From positions 121,384 through 185,383 of the forward strand of contig NZ_SBLC01000006.1 of assembly GCF_004054105.1 (NCBI RefSeq): a stretch of 64,000 nt of DNA, read 5' to 3'. The position numbers and the translations under genes were made by a program. The DNA is from Falsigemmobacter intermedius (GTDB lineage: Bacteria > Pseudomonadota > Alphaproteobacteria > Rhodobacterales > Rhodobacteraceae). The notes under the pieces were generated by a model. That model was not told where the DNA came from, did no database searches, and saw only the letters and a list, made by a program, of their open reading frames with translations. Of the stretch, positions 52,439 through 61,329 are shown one piece after another. Positions within the stretch are counted from its first letter, which is position 1. The number at the start of each line of letters is the position of its first letter.

Positions 52439-54205
52439 TCAGACGGCAGCTTCACCAGAGGAAGGATCGGCTTCTGAGAGAGATTGCGGGGCCCTGGCGA
52501 CAAAGCGCATCTCAAATCGCAGCCGCTCGGGGGAGAGGGTGATCAGATCCATTTCCCCATCAAGTTGACGCACGAAATTGCGCAAAAGCCGCGCGCCAAT
52601 CTGCGAAGGAACCGTGCCATCGGTGCCGTTCAGACGCGGCAGGGCCCCTGCAGGGCCATCGATGGCGAAAATGGCATCATGGTCGGATTTCATCGACAGA
52701 TGGACGACGACGGGATCGGCATCCTCATCGGAATAGGCGCTGTAGAAAGCGGGGAGCACTTCTGACAGCATCAGGGCCATGGGCACCGCCTGCTGCGGCG
52801 GCAGGCTCAGGCTTTCAACCTCTGCCACAACGCTGCGGCTGCGCTCGGGCCGGCTGTGCAACAGATCGACCCGCGAGATCACATCGTTAAAGAGCCGCTG
52901 CATATCGAGGCTGGAGACGCCTGAGGTCCGGTAAAGGCCAAGGTGCACGGTCGAGAGGATCATCACCCGTCCGTAAAGGTGGTCAAGAACGCCCTTCTGC
53001 ACCGGATCTTCGGTCTCACGGATATGCATCCGCAGGATCGAGGCGATCAGCTGCATCGAGTTCCCGGTCCGGTGGTGGACCTCGCGCAGCAGATATTCCT
53101 TCTCGCGCAGAAGATCTTCCAGCTCGGCTTCTTCGCGCTGAATGGTCTCCGTCATCATATCATAGGCTTCGGCAAGGACCGCGATCTCGGCGGGCGGATC
53201 ATGCAGCGTACTGCGATAGGACTGCCGCGAGCCTGAGGCAAAAGCCTCCATCGCGGAGGCCAGACTGCGGACATGGCGCGTCACCAGGCGGTCCGCTGCC
53301 AGCGTTGCCGCCGTAAAGCAGGAGATCAGAACAAGGCCGAAGATCAGGAAGGGCGAGATCCGCAGCGCGGCAATGCCGCTGCGCGCTTCGCTGTTCCAGA
53401 CGCCGAGCAGAAAAAGCTCCCGCGTCAGGGGGACAACCGCATAGCTGCGGTCGGTTCCGGTGTAATCAGTATCGAGGAAAGAGGTATTGCCCATATGGGT
53501 CAGATCCAGAAGCTCGCGCCCCTGGGGCAGGAGTTCCAGCGCCCGCGACACCACGACCGAGGTGGTCAGAAGCTGCCCCTCATTGTCGAAGGTTAAAAGC
53601 GCCTCGGGAACAGGGGCTGAATCGTCGCCCAGGTCCTCACGCTTGATATGCAGCACATGCTGCGGGATTGAGACGACGATCATCCCGTCGCGGTCGCCAT
53701 CCGTCCCGATGACCGGAGAGGGCACCGACAAAATCGGAACCCCCGACACCGGCCCCACCCGCGCGAGCGCGATATTGGTGCCCCCGCTTTCGGTCATACG
53801 CGCAAGAAGATCACTTCCGGCAAAATCATACTGCCGCCCGCCCGAGCCGCAGCGCATCATCCCGTCTTCTGAAATATAGCCGACGAGCGAAAAATCAGGG
53901 TGAGAGGCGGCCGCCAGATCCATGACCCTTGCGCAGTCTTCGTCACTGCGCAGCACATCCGGCGCGATGGCCGCCAGCGTCGCAGAAAGTGTGCGCGCCG
54001 CCCTGATCAGATTGATCTCAGGCTCGGCCGCCCGCACCGTCAGGCCAAGCGCGGCGCGGGCCTGATTGCTCTCATATTCTTTAAACAATTCCCGCGTCAG
54101 CAAAGCTGCCAGCATCAGAAGCGGCAACAGCGCCATAATATTCGTAATGGTCAATCGCCGGGCGAGCCCGGTGCGAAAGGGCCAGAAAAGGCGTCTGAGC
54201 ATCAT
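52439..54205 (-). CDS. HisKA_2 sensor kinase, degenerate ATP-binding domain
   Basis: 588 residues. Two membrane helices (about 18-38 and 280-302) around a periplasmic sensor region, HAMP-like linker, then HisKA_2: LLREVHHRTGNSMQLIASIL with the phospho-histidine near residue 377. The catalytic domain has lost key residues: the N-box reads LSEVLPAF instead of LNEL-TNA, and the DNG box reads IDGPAG. Family kinases signal to PhyR. Stop region overlaps nothing downstream; its start overlaps the ecfG stop by 4 bases, so it is in the nepR-ecfG operon. Confidence 0.9.
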   Translation of the reverse strand: MMLRRLFWPFRTGLARRLTITNIMALLPLLMLAALLTRELFKEYESNQARAALGLTVRAAEPEINLIRAARTLSATLAAIAPDVLRSDEDCARVMDLAAASHPDFSLVGYISEDGMMRCGSGGRQYDFAGSDLLARMTESGGTNIALARVGPVSGVPILSVPSPVIGTDGDRDGMIVVSIPQHVLHIKREDLGDDSAPVPEALLTFDNEGQLLTTSVVVSRALELLPQGRELLDLTHMGNTSFLDTDYTGTDRSYAVVPLTRELFLLGVWNSEARSGIAALRISPFLIFGLVLISCFTAATLAADRLVTRHVRSLASAMEAFASGSRQSYRSTLHDPPAEIAVLAEAYDMMTETIQREEAELEDLLREKEYLLREVHHRTGNSMQLIASILRMHIRETEDPVQKGVLDHLYGRVMILSTVHLGLYRTSGVSSLDMQRLFNDVISRVDLLHSRPERSRSVVAEVESLSLPPQQAVPMALMLSEVLPAFYSAYSDEDADPVVVHLSMKSDHDAIFAIDGPAGALPRLNGTDGTVPSQIGARLLRNFVRQLDGEMDLITLSPERLRFEMRFVARAPQSLSEADPSSGEAAV

Positions 54206-54777
54206 CCCTGCACGGCGGATTTACTGATCACGGCAGCCATGGCACCATCGGTTCCGGCAAAAAGATCTTCGCCTTTTTCAAGTTGCATCAGTTCCGCCAG
54301 CTTTTTACGTGCGCGGCTGGCGCGGCTTTTGACGGTTCCGACGGCGACGCCCATCATCTCAGAGGCTTCTTCACAGGAATAGCCCGAAGCCCCGACAAGG
54401 ATCAACACTTCCCGATGCTCGGGCGAAAGCTGATCGAAGGCGCGCTGAAAGTCATTCATCGCCAGGCGGCCGTCATGGGCAGGCTTTTCGTAAAGCGAAC
54501 CGGCATGGGCGCCATCAGGATCGCTGACTTCTCGGCGGGACTTACGAAGTGAGGAATAAAACGTGTTGCGCAGGATGGTGAAGAGCCAGGCTTCAAGATT
54601 GGTCGCGGGGTCGAATTTCTCGATATTGCGCCATGCCTTCAGCAGAGTTTCTTGGACAAGGTCATCAGCCTGAGTAACGTTGCGGCACAGACTGATCGCA
54701 AAGGCCCGCAGGCTGGGCAGCGTTTCAGCGAGCCGCTCACGCGGGTCCACCGGGGGGGCGGGCTTGCGGTCCGCCAT
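54202..54777 (-). CDS. ecfG: General stress sigma factor EcfG
   Basis: 191 residues. Region 2: LPSLRAFAISLCRNVTQADD, LVQETLLKAWRNIEKFDPAT, NLEAWLFTILRNTFYSSLRK. Region 4: LSPEHREVLILVGASGYSCE and VAVGTVKSRASRARKKL, typical of EcfG. Held by NepR until phosphorylated PhyR sequesters NepR. Start overlaps the nepR stop. Confidence 0.95.
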   Translation of the reverse strand: MADRKPAPPVDPRERLAETLPSLRAFAISLCRNVTQADDLVQETLLKAWRNIEKFDPATNLEAWLFTILRNTFYSSLRKSRREVSDPDGAHAGSLYEKPAHDGRLAMNDFQRAFDQLSPEHREVLILVGASGYSCEEASEMMGVAVGTVKSRASRARKKLAELMQLEKGEDLFAGTDGAMAAVISKSAVQG

Positions 54778-54935
54778 CAGGGTGTTTCCTTCGCTTTCAG
54801 TTTCTCAAGCAGGTCTTTGAACCGATCAGGCACCTCTTCATTCAACGCCGCTTCATAAACTTTCCTGAGGTTGTCGTCGATCTGTGCCTTAAGCGCAGAC
54901 CGCGAGGCTGGATTCCCCGCTTTTTTAGACTTCAT
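54777..54935 (-). CDS. nepR: Anti-sigma factor NepR
   Basis: 52 residues from ATG 54935: QIDDNLRKVYEAALNEEVPD then RFKDLLEKLK, the NepR core that binds EcfG and PhyR. A longer reading frame runs to 54971 but would start inside the predicted EcfG promoter, so the shorter start is preferred. First gene of nepR-ecfG-kinase. Confidence 0.93.
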   Translation of the reverse strand: MKSKKAGNPASRSALKAQIDDNLRKVYEAALNEEVPDRFKDLLEKLKAKETP

Positions 54936-54959
54936 AAGTTTCTTCCTGCCATGGCTCCG

Positions 54960-54992
54960 GGAACCAAACACCCTAAGCGTGCGTTTGGTTCC
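54960..54992. promoter_or_regulatory. Overlapping divergent EcfG promoters, nepR and phyR
   Basis: Plus strand: GGAAC (54960-54964), 17 bases, CGTTT (54982-54986), towards phyR. Minus strand: GGAAC (54992-54988), 17 bases, TGTTT (54970-54966), towards nepR. The two share one palindrome, GGAACCAAAC and GTTTGGTTCC with a 13-base spacer. Confidence 0.75.
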
Positions 54993-55023
54993 GAAGAATT
55001 GAACAAAACGGGAGAGAAATTCT

Positions 55024-55836
55024 ATGACCGCTCAGGGCCAAGTCGATCTGACAGCCTCGATTGCGGGGCATTTGCCCTACCTTCGGCGCTATGCCCGCGC
55101 TCTCACCGGTAACCAGACCACCGGCGACAATTACGCCATTGCAACGCTCGAAGCCATTCTGGCCGACCCTGGTATCCTTTCCTCCCACGACAATCATAAG
55201 GTCGCGCTTTTCTCGGTGCTGCACACTGTCTGGGCCGGAACCGGCGCACCGGTTTCTGACGCCAGCGACAGCCGGCTTGGCGCGGCCGCACAGGCGCATA
55301 TGGCGCGCCTCACCCCCAACTCCCGCGAGGCGCTGCTGCTCAGCACCATCGAGGGGTTCACGACCTCCGAAGTGGCCGCCATCATCGGAGCGGATGAGGC
55401 CGAAGCTTCGGCACTGATCGAGAAGGCAATTACCGAAATGGCAGATTCCGTCGCCGGAAACGTGATGATCATCGAGGACGAAGCTGTGATCGCAATGGAT
55501 CTCAGTGCCATCGTCGAAGAGATGGGCCATGATGTGACGGGTATCGCGCGGACCCGGACCGAGGCTGTTGCGCTGGCCAAGCGCGAAAAGCCCGATCTGA
55601 TCCTTGCGGATATCCAGCTGGCCGACAATTCCTCGGGCGTCGATGCCGTGAACGACATCCTGAAGGACTTCCCCGACCTTCCGGTGATCTTCATCACCGC
55701 CTTCCCCGAACGGCTCCTCACCGGTGAGCGTCCGGAGCCGGCCTTCCTGATCAACAAACCCTATACGGATGAGCAGGTCCGCTCGGCTGTCTCGCAGGCG
55801 ATGTTCTTTGCCTCGACTGACACGCTGGTCAACTGA
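55024..55836 (+). CDS. phyR: Stress response anti-anti-sigma regulator PhyR
   Basis: 270 residues. N-terminal sigma-like domain mimicking EcfG (LPYLRRYARALTGNQTTGDN, SREALLLSTIEGFTTSEVAA), C-terminal receiver (VMIIEDEAVIAMDLSAIVEE, LILADIQLADNSSG with the phospho-acceptor aspartate, VIFITAFPERLLTG, INKPYT). When phosphorylated it binds NepR and frees EcfG. Divergent from nepR. Confidence 0.96.
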   Translation: MTAQGQVDLTASIAGHLPYLRRYARALTGNQTTGDNYAIATLEAILADPGILSSHDNHKVALFSVLHTVWAGTGAPVSDASDSRLGAAAQAHMARLTPNSREALLLSTIEGFTTSEVAAIIGADEAEASALIEKAITEMADSVAGNVMIIEDEAVIAMDLSAIVEEMGHDVTGIARTRTEAVALAKREKPDLILADIQLADNSSGVDAVNDILKDFPDLPVIFITAFPERLLTGERPEPAFLINKPYTDEQVRSAVSQAMFFASTDTLVN

Positions 55837-55852
55837 AGCATCTCTTCAGAAC

Positions 55853-55912
55853 GGGCCGGCGCGACCGGCCCCTTTCTGTCTTCAGACGCAGCCCCAGGGG
55901 CTGCGTTCTTTT
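55853..55912 (+). terminator. Two tandem hairpins after phyR
   Basis: First stem GGGCCGG/CCGGCCC (55853-55871) followed by CTTTCTG; second stem ACGCAGCC/GGCTGCGT (55886-55906) with a tight CCAGG loop, followed by TCTTTTA. Probable double terminator. Confidence 0.75.
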
Positions 55913-55969
55913 ATGCCTTCCCGATGATGCCGGACCAACGCCGGTGCCGCGCTCCGGTTCCGTCGCCGC

Positions 55970-56704
55970 TCAGCGGCGCACGAGGCGGGCATTGCCGTAA
56001 AGGCTTTCCATGGTCACCTGGGCGACCCGCAGATTGCCTGCGCCATCGGGGCGGTAGTGCAGGGTAAAGGGAAACTGAACCCGCTCAGCCATTTCCGCCG
56101 CGCTGAAGCCCTCACGCCGGATATAAGCGCCGTTGCAGGTCACACCGCCATCGCGGGCGGGCTGAGCACGGGAGAGTTGAAGCTCCATCCGGTAGCGGCC
56201 GTCAAACATCACGAGGCCGCTTTTGCAGGCCTCTGACTGCGGAACGTCGCGCAGGGTGGCATAGATCGTAGTCAGCGTGTCCACGGTCCCGCGCTGGCGG
56301 GCCGGATCGGCGTCATTCCCGCCCGGAGAGCGCGGCGGCTCACGGCGGGTGATGCGCGGCACGCCACCGCTCCAGGTGACGGTCTCCTCGCTGTAGCGAT
56401 TGCCCGCACCGCCGCTCTGGTCATAGCGGACCGGCGCATAGCCGCGTGAAGTGATGCGGCCCTGCACCTTGGCGTCATAGCGCATTTTCCGCAGCATTCC
56501 GGCGAGACCCGTGGTCTGAACCGTGCCCGAAATCGCATAACTTCCGTCTTTTTCCACCGCCGAATAGACCAGTTGCCCCATGCGGATGCCCCGGATCTCA
56601 AGGTCAAAGCGCGCTTCCTGGCGTGTTTCGGCGGCGGCCGGAACCGCGCTCAGGGCGATCCCTGCAAAAAGGGTCAGGGCCTTGAGCCGTGAAAACACTG
56701 TCAT
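55970..56704 (-). CDS. DUF3108 periplasmic protein
   Basis: 244 residues. Signal peptide (LKALTLFAGIALSAVPAAAE), FDLEIRGIRMGQLVYSAVEK, GLAGMLRKMRYDAKVQGRI, DTLTTIYATLRDVPQSEACK, VMFDGRYRMEL. DUF3108 proteins are exported beta-rich proteins of unknown function. Single gene. Confidence 0.85.
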   Translation of the reverse strand: MTVFSRLKALTLFAGIALSAVPAAAETRQEARFDLEIRGIRMGQLVYSAVEKDGSYAISGTVQTTGLAGMLRKMRYDAKVQGRITSRGYAPVRYDQSGGAGNRYSEETVTWSGGVPRITRREPPRSPGGNDADPARQRGTVDTLTTIYATLRDVPQSEACKSGLVMFDGRYRMELQLSRAQPARDGGVTCNGAYIRREGFSAAEMAERVQFPFTLHYRPDGAGNLRVAQVTMESLYGNARLVRR

Positions 56705-56839
56705 CAGGGGCCTCCTTCAGGCTTGCGCCCTCTGGACACAGAAGGCTTCCCCAGGCGAGATAGCCGCAAGGCCATGCCTGGCTCTTTAGATGCGGTGAGA
56801 GCTGCCGGGGTGCAAGGGCAGAGGGGGGAAGAAGTGGCG

Positions 56840-57814
56840 ATGGATATTCAGGATCTTGCGCAAAGACTGCGCAGCGGTGAGCGGCGGGCGCTGGCACGGG
56901 CAATCACTCTGGTCGAAAGCTCACGCTCGGATCACAGGGCGCTTGCCGCAGAGCTGCTGGAAGTTCTGCGCGACAGCGCCCCGCGGGAAGCCATGCGGAT
57001 CGGGCTGTCCGGGACGCCGGGGGTCGGCAAATCGACCTTCATTGAGAGCTTTGGAAAATATCTGACCGGGCAGGGCAAACGGGTCGCCGTGCTGGCAGTG
57101 GACCCCAGCTCTTCGCGATCGGGCGGCTCAATCCTTGGCGATAAGACGCGGATGGAGCTTTTGAGCCGGGATCCGCTGGCCTTCATCCGGCCCTCGCCCA
57201 GCCAGGCCCATCTGGGCGGCGTGGCGCGGCGCTCGCGCGAGTCGGTGACGCTGTGTGAAGCGGCAGGCTATGACGTTGTTCTTGTGGAGACCGTGGGCGT
57301 CGGGCAATCCGAGACCATGGTGGAAGGGATGACCGATCTGTTCATCCTGCTCCTGGCGCCTGCGGGGGGCGATGAGCTTCAGGGGGTGAAACGCGGCATC
57401 ATGGAGATGGCGGATATCATCCTCGTGAACAAAGCCGACGGCGATCTGAAGCCCGCAGCCCTGCGCACTGTGGCGGATTACGCAGGCGCTTTGCGGCTCC
57501 TGCGCAAGCGTGCCCAGGACCCGGCGGATTTCCCCAAAGTGCTGCCCGTCTCCGCCCTTGCGGAAGAGGGCATTGCCCGCGCCTGGGAGGAGATGAAAAC
57601 CCTTTGGGACTGGCGCGCGGCCAATGGCTTTCACCAGTCCCGCCGCGCCGCCCAGGCCCGTGCCTGGTTTGAGGATGAGGTGCGTCAGGCGCTTCTTGCG
57701 AGGCTGACCGAAGATCCGCAGCTGCGCGCCCTGATGGGGGAAAAGGCGGCTCAGGTCACCAAAGGGCACCTCAGCCCGGTCCGCGCGGCTGCGGCGATCC
57801 TGGAGCGGATGTAA
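56840..57814 (+). CDS. meaB: MeaB/ArgK-family G3E-like GTPase
   Basis: 324 residues. Walker A GTPGVGKSTFIESFG, VDPSSSRSGGSILGDKTRME, FIRPSPSQAHLGGVARRSRE, VLVETVGVGQSETMVEGMTD, NKADGD. Chaperone that protects or reloads the B12-dependent methylmalonyl-CoA or ethylmalonyl-CoA mutase. Start ATG 56840; GTG 56834 also possible. No mutase gene beside it. Confidence 0.94.
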   Translation: MDIQDLAQRLRSGERRALARAITLVESSRSDHRALAAELLEVLRDSAPREAMRIGLSGTPGVGKSTFIESFGKYLTGQGKRVAVLAVDPSSSRSGGSILGDKTRMELLSRDPLAFIRPSPSQAHLGGVARRSRESVTLCEAAGYDVVLVETVGVGQSETMVEGMTDLFILLLAPAGGDELQGVKRGIMEMADIILVNKADGDLKPAALRTVADYAGALRLLRKRAQDPADFPKVLPVSALAEEGIARAWEEMKTLWDWRAANGFHQSRRAAQARAWFEDEVRQALLARLTEDPQLRALMGEKAAQVTKGHLSPVRAAAAILERM

Positions 57815-57862
57815 CAGGCTCTTGCGGCACCGCATTCCCCTATGTGACACGGCCGGGCAACT

Positions 57863-57884
57863 CTGTCATAAAACTGTGATACTT
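57863..57884 (+). promoter_or_regulatory. PhoB box upstream of phoR
   Basis: Two 11-base repeats, CTGTCATAAAA (57863-57873) and CTGTGATACTT (57874-57884), close to the PhoB consensus with CTGTCAT spaced by 11. It ends 31 bases before the phoR start. Confidence 0.75.
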
Positions 57885-57915
57885 GCAGGCCATAAGGCCC
57901 CAAAAGGAGCCAGGG

Positions 57916-58968
57916 ATGCAGCCTCAGACTTTAGCGCCCCCCGTATCCGCGGGTGAGATGATTGACGCGGTGCCGATGCCCATGCTGCTGATCGGCGCGG
58001 ATGAGCGGATCACCCGTGTGAACAGCCTTGCCCGCGCGGTCTTCGGCGATTGTGAGGGGCGGCATTATCTGATCGTCCTGCGTCATCCCGAGCCGGCCGC
58101 TGCCATTGAAAAAGCCCTGAGCGGTGAGCCGGGCGGCGCGCTCAGCTGGCGCAACAGTGGCGCGGGACGGGAGCGGCATTATCAGGGCCGCGTCGCCGCC
58201 CTGAGCGACGGCAGCGTCAGCTTTGCTTTCCAGGATGTCTCAGATGTGGAACATGCCGCCGATATGCGGCGCGACTTCGTCGCAAACGTCAGCCATGAAC
58301 TGCGCACGCCGCTCACCGCTCTGATGGGCTTTGTGGAGACGTTGCGAGGCGCTGCGAAAGATGACCCCGCCGCGCGGGAGCGGTTTCTTGGGATCATGGA
58401 GCGCGAAGCCCTGCGGATGAACCGGCTCGTCGGGGAGTTGCTGTCGCTGAGCCGCGTTGAGGCGGAGGAGCGCGTGCGCCCGACGGCCATGATTGAGCCC
58501 CGGACCCTGGTGGTCTCGGTCATGAACACGCTGCGCCCTATGGCCGAGGCGGCGGGTGTGACGCTGGAGAGCGATTTTGCACCTTCGGTCCCGAAGATCC
58601 GCGCCGATTTTGACCAGATGACCCAGGTGCTGCACAATCTGATTGAAAACGGCGTCAAATACGGCGGATCGGGCGGGCGTATCCGGGTGCGGCTGCAGTT
58701 TCTGCAGCACGATGCCCAGCTGCGCGGCCCGGCTGTCTCCATCGCCGTGCGCGATTTCGGCGAGGGGATTCCCGCGATCCACCTGCCGCGCCTGACCGAG
58801 CGCTTCTACCGCGTGGACAACCACCGCTCACGCGAAAAGGGGGGGACGGGGCTCGGACTGGCGATTGTGAAGCATATCCTCAACCGCCACCGCGGCCGGC
58901 TGAAGGTTGAGAGCCGCGAGGGAGAGGGCAGCTCCTTCGAGATTATTCTGCCAGCCGCCGAAGAGTGA
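57916..58968 (+). CDS. phoR: Phosphate-type sensor kinase PhoR, soluble
   Basis: 350 residues. PAS domain (about 20-115: MPMLLIGADERITRVNSLAR), H-box RRDFVANVSHELRTPLTALM (His about 127), N-box LHNLIENGVKYG, DFGEGIP and GGTGLGLAIVKHILNRHRG. No membrane helix at the N-terminus, although many PhoR have them. Normally followed by pst-phoU-phoB, but here it is alone, ended by a terminator. The PhoB box upstream supports the assignment. Confidence 0.85.
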   Translation: MQPQTLAPPVSAGEMIDAVPMPMLLIGADERITRVNSLARAVFGDCEGRHYLIVLRHPEPAAAIEKALSGEPGGALSWRNSGAGRERHYQGRVAALSDGSVSFAFQDVSDVEHAADMRRDFVANVSHELRTPLTALMGFVETLRGAAKDDPAARERFLGIMEREALRMNRLVGELLSLSRVEAEERVRPTAMIEPRTLVVSVMNTLRPMAEAAGVTLESDFAPSVPKIRADFDQMTQVLHNLIENGVKYGGSGGRIRVRLQFLQHDAQLRGPAVSIAVRDFGEGIPAIHLPRLTERFYRVDNHRSREKGGTGLGLAIVKHILNRHRGRLKVESREGEGSSFEIILPAAEE

Positions 58969-58976
58969 GAGATGAG

Positions 58977-59012
58977 AAACCCCCGCAGGTCATAAGATCT
59001 GCGGGGGTTTTC
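58977..59012. terminator. Bidirectional terminator, phoR and rimO
   Basis: AAACCCCCGCAG (58977-58988) pairs with CTGCGGGGGTTT (58999-59010), 10-base loop, with T/A runs on both sides. Confidence 0.9.
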
Positions 59013-59018
59013 TGTCTC

Positions 59019-60392
59019 TTATTTCACCAGGCTGCCCCATAGGTCATAATCTCCGGCCTCATCCACCTCAACGGTGACGATATCGCCCGCCGAAAGCCCC
59101 TCGAAATCTTCGTCGATAAAGAGGTTGCCGTCGATTTCCGGTGCATCACCTTTGGTGCGGCAGGTCGCCCCGGCTTCATCCACCTCATCGACGATCACCT
59201 GAAGGGTGGTGCCGACTTTGGCTTCGAGCTTGGCGGCCGAGATCGCCAGCGCCTTTTCCATAAAGCGGTGGTAACGCTCTTCCTTGACCTCTTCGGGCAC
59301 GTGGTCGGGCAGATCGTTCGAGCGCGCGCCCGCGACGTTTTCGTATTTAAACGCGCCGACGCGGTCGAGCTGCGCCTCATCAAGCCAGTCGAGCAGGGTC
59401 TGGAACTCAGCCTCAGTCTCGCCGGGGTAGCCGACGATGAAGGTCGAGCGCAGAGTGATATCGGGGCAGTCCCGACGCCATGCGGCGATCTCATCAAGGG
59501 TCTTTGCCGCTGCCGCAGGACGCGCCATGCGCTTCAGGACATCGGGATGCGCGTGCTGGAAGGGAATATCCAGATAGGGCAGGACCAGGCCTTCCGCCAT
59601 CAGCGGAATGAGGTTGCGCACATGCGGATAGGGATAGACGTAGTGCAGTCGCACCCAGGCCCCAAGCGAGCCGAGATCGCGGGCGAGATCGGTGATATGG
59701 GCGCGGTGGCCGCGCTCTTCCTTATAGCCGATATCAAGGCCATAGGCGGACGTGTCCTGGCTGATGACCAGAAGCTCACGCACACCGGCCTCAACCAGCT
59801 TTTCCGCTTCGCGCATCACGGCATGGGCCGGACGCGAGGCCAGTTTGCCGCGCATATCCGGGATGATGCAGAATTTGCACTTATGATTGCAGCCCTCTGA
59901 GATTTTCAGATAGCTGAAATGGCGCGGGGTCAGCTTCACGCCGGTCGCAGGCAGCAGATCCACAAAGGGATCGGGCGAGGGCGGCGAGGCTTTATGCACC
60001 GCGTCGAGCACCTGCTCATATTGCTGCGGGCCGGTGACGGCCATGACCTTGGGGTGAACCCCGGTGATATATTCGGGCTCTGCACCAAGGCAGCCGGTCA
60101 CGATGACCTTGCCGTTTTCACGAAGCGCCTCACCGATGGCTTCCAGGCTTTCGGCCTTGGCGCTGTCGAGGAAGCCGCAGGTGTTGACGATCACGGCTTC
60201 AGCGCCGCGATAATCGGGGCTGATGGCATAGCCCTCGGCACGAAGCCGGGTCAGAATGCGTTCGCTGTCCACCAGCGCCTTGGGGCAGCCAAGGCTGACC
60301 ATACCGATTTTCGGCTGACCCGGACGGACCGGCTCCTGAAAACGGGGGCTGGGGGCAATATCCGGGCGGAGGTTTGGCGGGTTCTGGCTCAT
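59019..60392 (-). CDS. rimO: Ribosomal S12 methylthiotransferase RimO
   Basis: 457 residues from ATG 60392. N-terminal UPF0004 domain ([40 protein letters not shown]), radical-SAM cluster site [36 protein letters not shown] and a TRAM domain at the C-terminus. Adds a methylthio group to Asp in ribosomal protein S12. The reading frame extends upstream but the family start is [10 protein letters not shown]. Confidence 0.96.
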   Translation of the reverse strand: MSQNPPNLRPDIAPSPRFQEPVRPGQPKIGMVSLGCPKALVDSERILTRLRAEGYAISPDYRGAEAVIVNTCGFLDSAKAESLEAIGEALRENGKVIVTGCLGAEPEYITGVHPKVMAVTGPQQYEQVLDAVHKASPPSPDPFVDLLPATGVKLTPRHFSYLKISEGCNHKCKFCIIPDMRGKLASRPAHAVMREAEKLVEAGVRELLVISQDTSAYGLDIGYKEERGHRAHITDLARDLGSLGAWVRLHYVYPYPHVRNLIPLMAEGLVLPYLDIPFQHAHPDVLKRMARPAAAAKTLDEIAAWRRDCPDITLRSTFIVGYPGETEAEFQTLLDWLDEAQLDRVGAFKYENVAGARSNDLPDHVPEEVKEERYHRFMEKALAISAAKLEAKVGTTLQVIVDEVDEAGATCRTKGDAPEIDGNLFIDEDFEGLSAGDIVTVEVDEAGDYDLWGSLVK

Positions 60393-60456
60393 GACGGGGG
60401 CGTATAAACCCCATGCGGCTTTCGCGAAAGAGGCATCTTTCGTGAAAGCCCTGCCG

Positions 60457-61260
60457 TTACCCGATGTCGCGGAAGCGGGGGCTCCGTTTTTGCAGGCCCG
60501 CCATGACCGCCTCAATCTGATTGGGGCCTGCAATGATCTGCGCCTGATACTCCGCCTCCAGGGTCAGCCCCTGGCCCCGGGGCGCGGTCCAGGCCTCCTC
60601 CACAAGGCGTTTTCCGGCCCTCAGCACATCGGGAGAGATGCTGCGGAACTGCGCCGCCATCTCACGCGCAGCCTTCAGCGGATCATCTGAGAGCCGCGTC
60701 ACGAGGCCCAGGGACAGCGCCTCAGCGGCGTCAAAAATACGCGCCGTCAGGATCAGCTCTTTCGCCAGATCGGCCCGCATCAGCCGCGGCAGGCTCTGGG
60801 TGATGCCCATATCCGGGATCAGCCCCCAGCGGGCCTCCATCACTGACATCTGCGTGCCGGGGGCGGCGATGCGGAAATCCGCGCCAAGCGCCAGTTGAAA
60901 GCCGGCGCCAAAAGCGACACCCTGCAGCGCGGCAATCACCGGCACATCGAGGTCAGCCCAGGCGGTCACGGGCCGTTGAAAGCGGTTCGGCTGTCCGGGG
61001 GCTGCGGCGCGCATTTCCGCGCGGGTGGCCTCCGCCTCTGTGGCCATGCGGGTGAACTCAGATGTATCGATCCCGGCACAAAAGGCCGCGCCCTCGCCTG
61101 AGAGCACCACCGCGCGCAGGTCACGCCGCGCTTTGAGGCTCTCTGCCGCAGCCGTCAGCGCGTCAAAAAGCGCAAGCGTCAGCGCGTTGCGCTTTTCCGG
61201 GCGGTTGAGCCGCACCTCAGCAATGCCCTCTTCGATGCTGATTAGGACCTGATCTGCCAT
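60457..61260 (-). CDS. Enoyl-CoA hydratase/isomerase family
   Basis: 267 residues, crotonase fold. [40 protein letters not shown] (oxyanion-hole region), [46 protein letters not shown]. The catalytic-glutamate position at RWGLIPDMG is not fully conserved, so exact reaction is open. Single gene. Confidence 0.9.
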   Translation of the reverse strand: MADQVLISIEEGIAEVRLNRPEKRNALTLALFDALTAAAESLKARRDLRAVVLSGEGAAFCAGIDTSEFTRMATEAEATRAEMRAAAPGQPNRFQRPVTAWADLDVPVIAALQGVAFGAGFQLALGADFRIAAPGTQMSVMEARWGLIPDMGITQSLPRLMRADLAKELILTARIFDAAEALSLGLVTRLSDDPLKAAREMAAQFRSISPDVLRAGKRLVEEAWTAPRGQGLTLEAEYQAQIIAGPNQIEAVMAGLQKRSPRFRDIG

Positions 61261-61329
61261 CTGCTCCCCCGCGCTGATCTGAGCCGGAAGGCTATCAGGG
61301 CAGGGGGCTGAGACAAGAAGAACGTCAGG

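Noticed and set aside
54747..54760. Frameshift at the G run near the start of ecfG
   Set aside because: The frame reads through as MADRKPAPPVDPRERL and continues into clear EcfG sequence.
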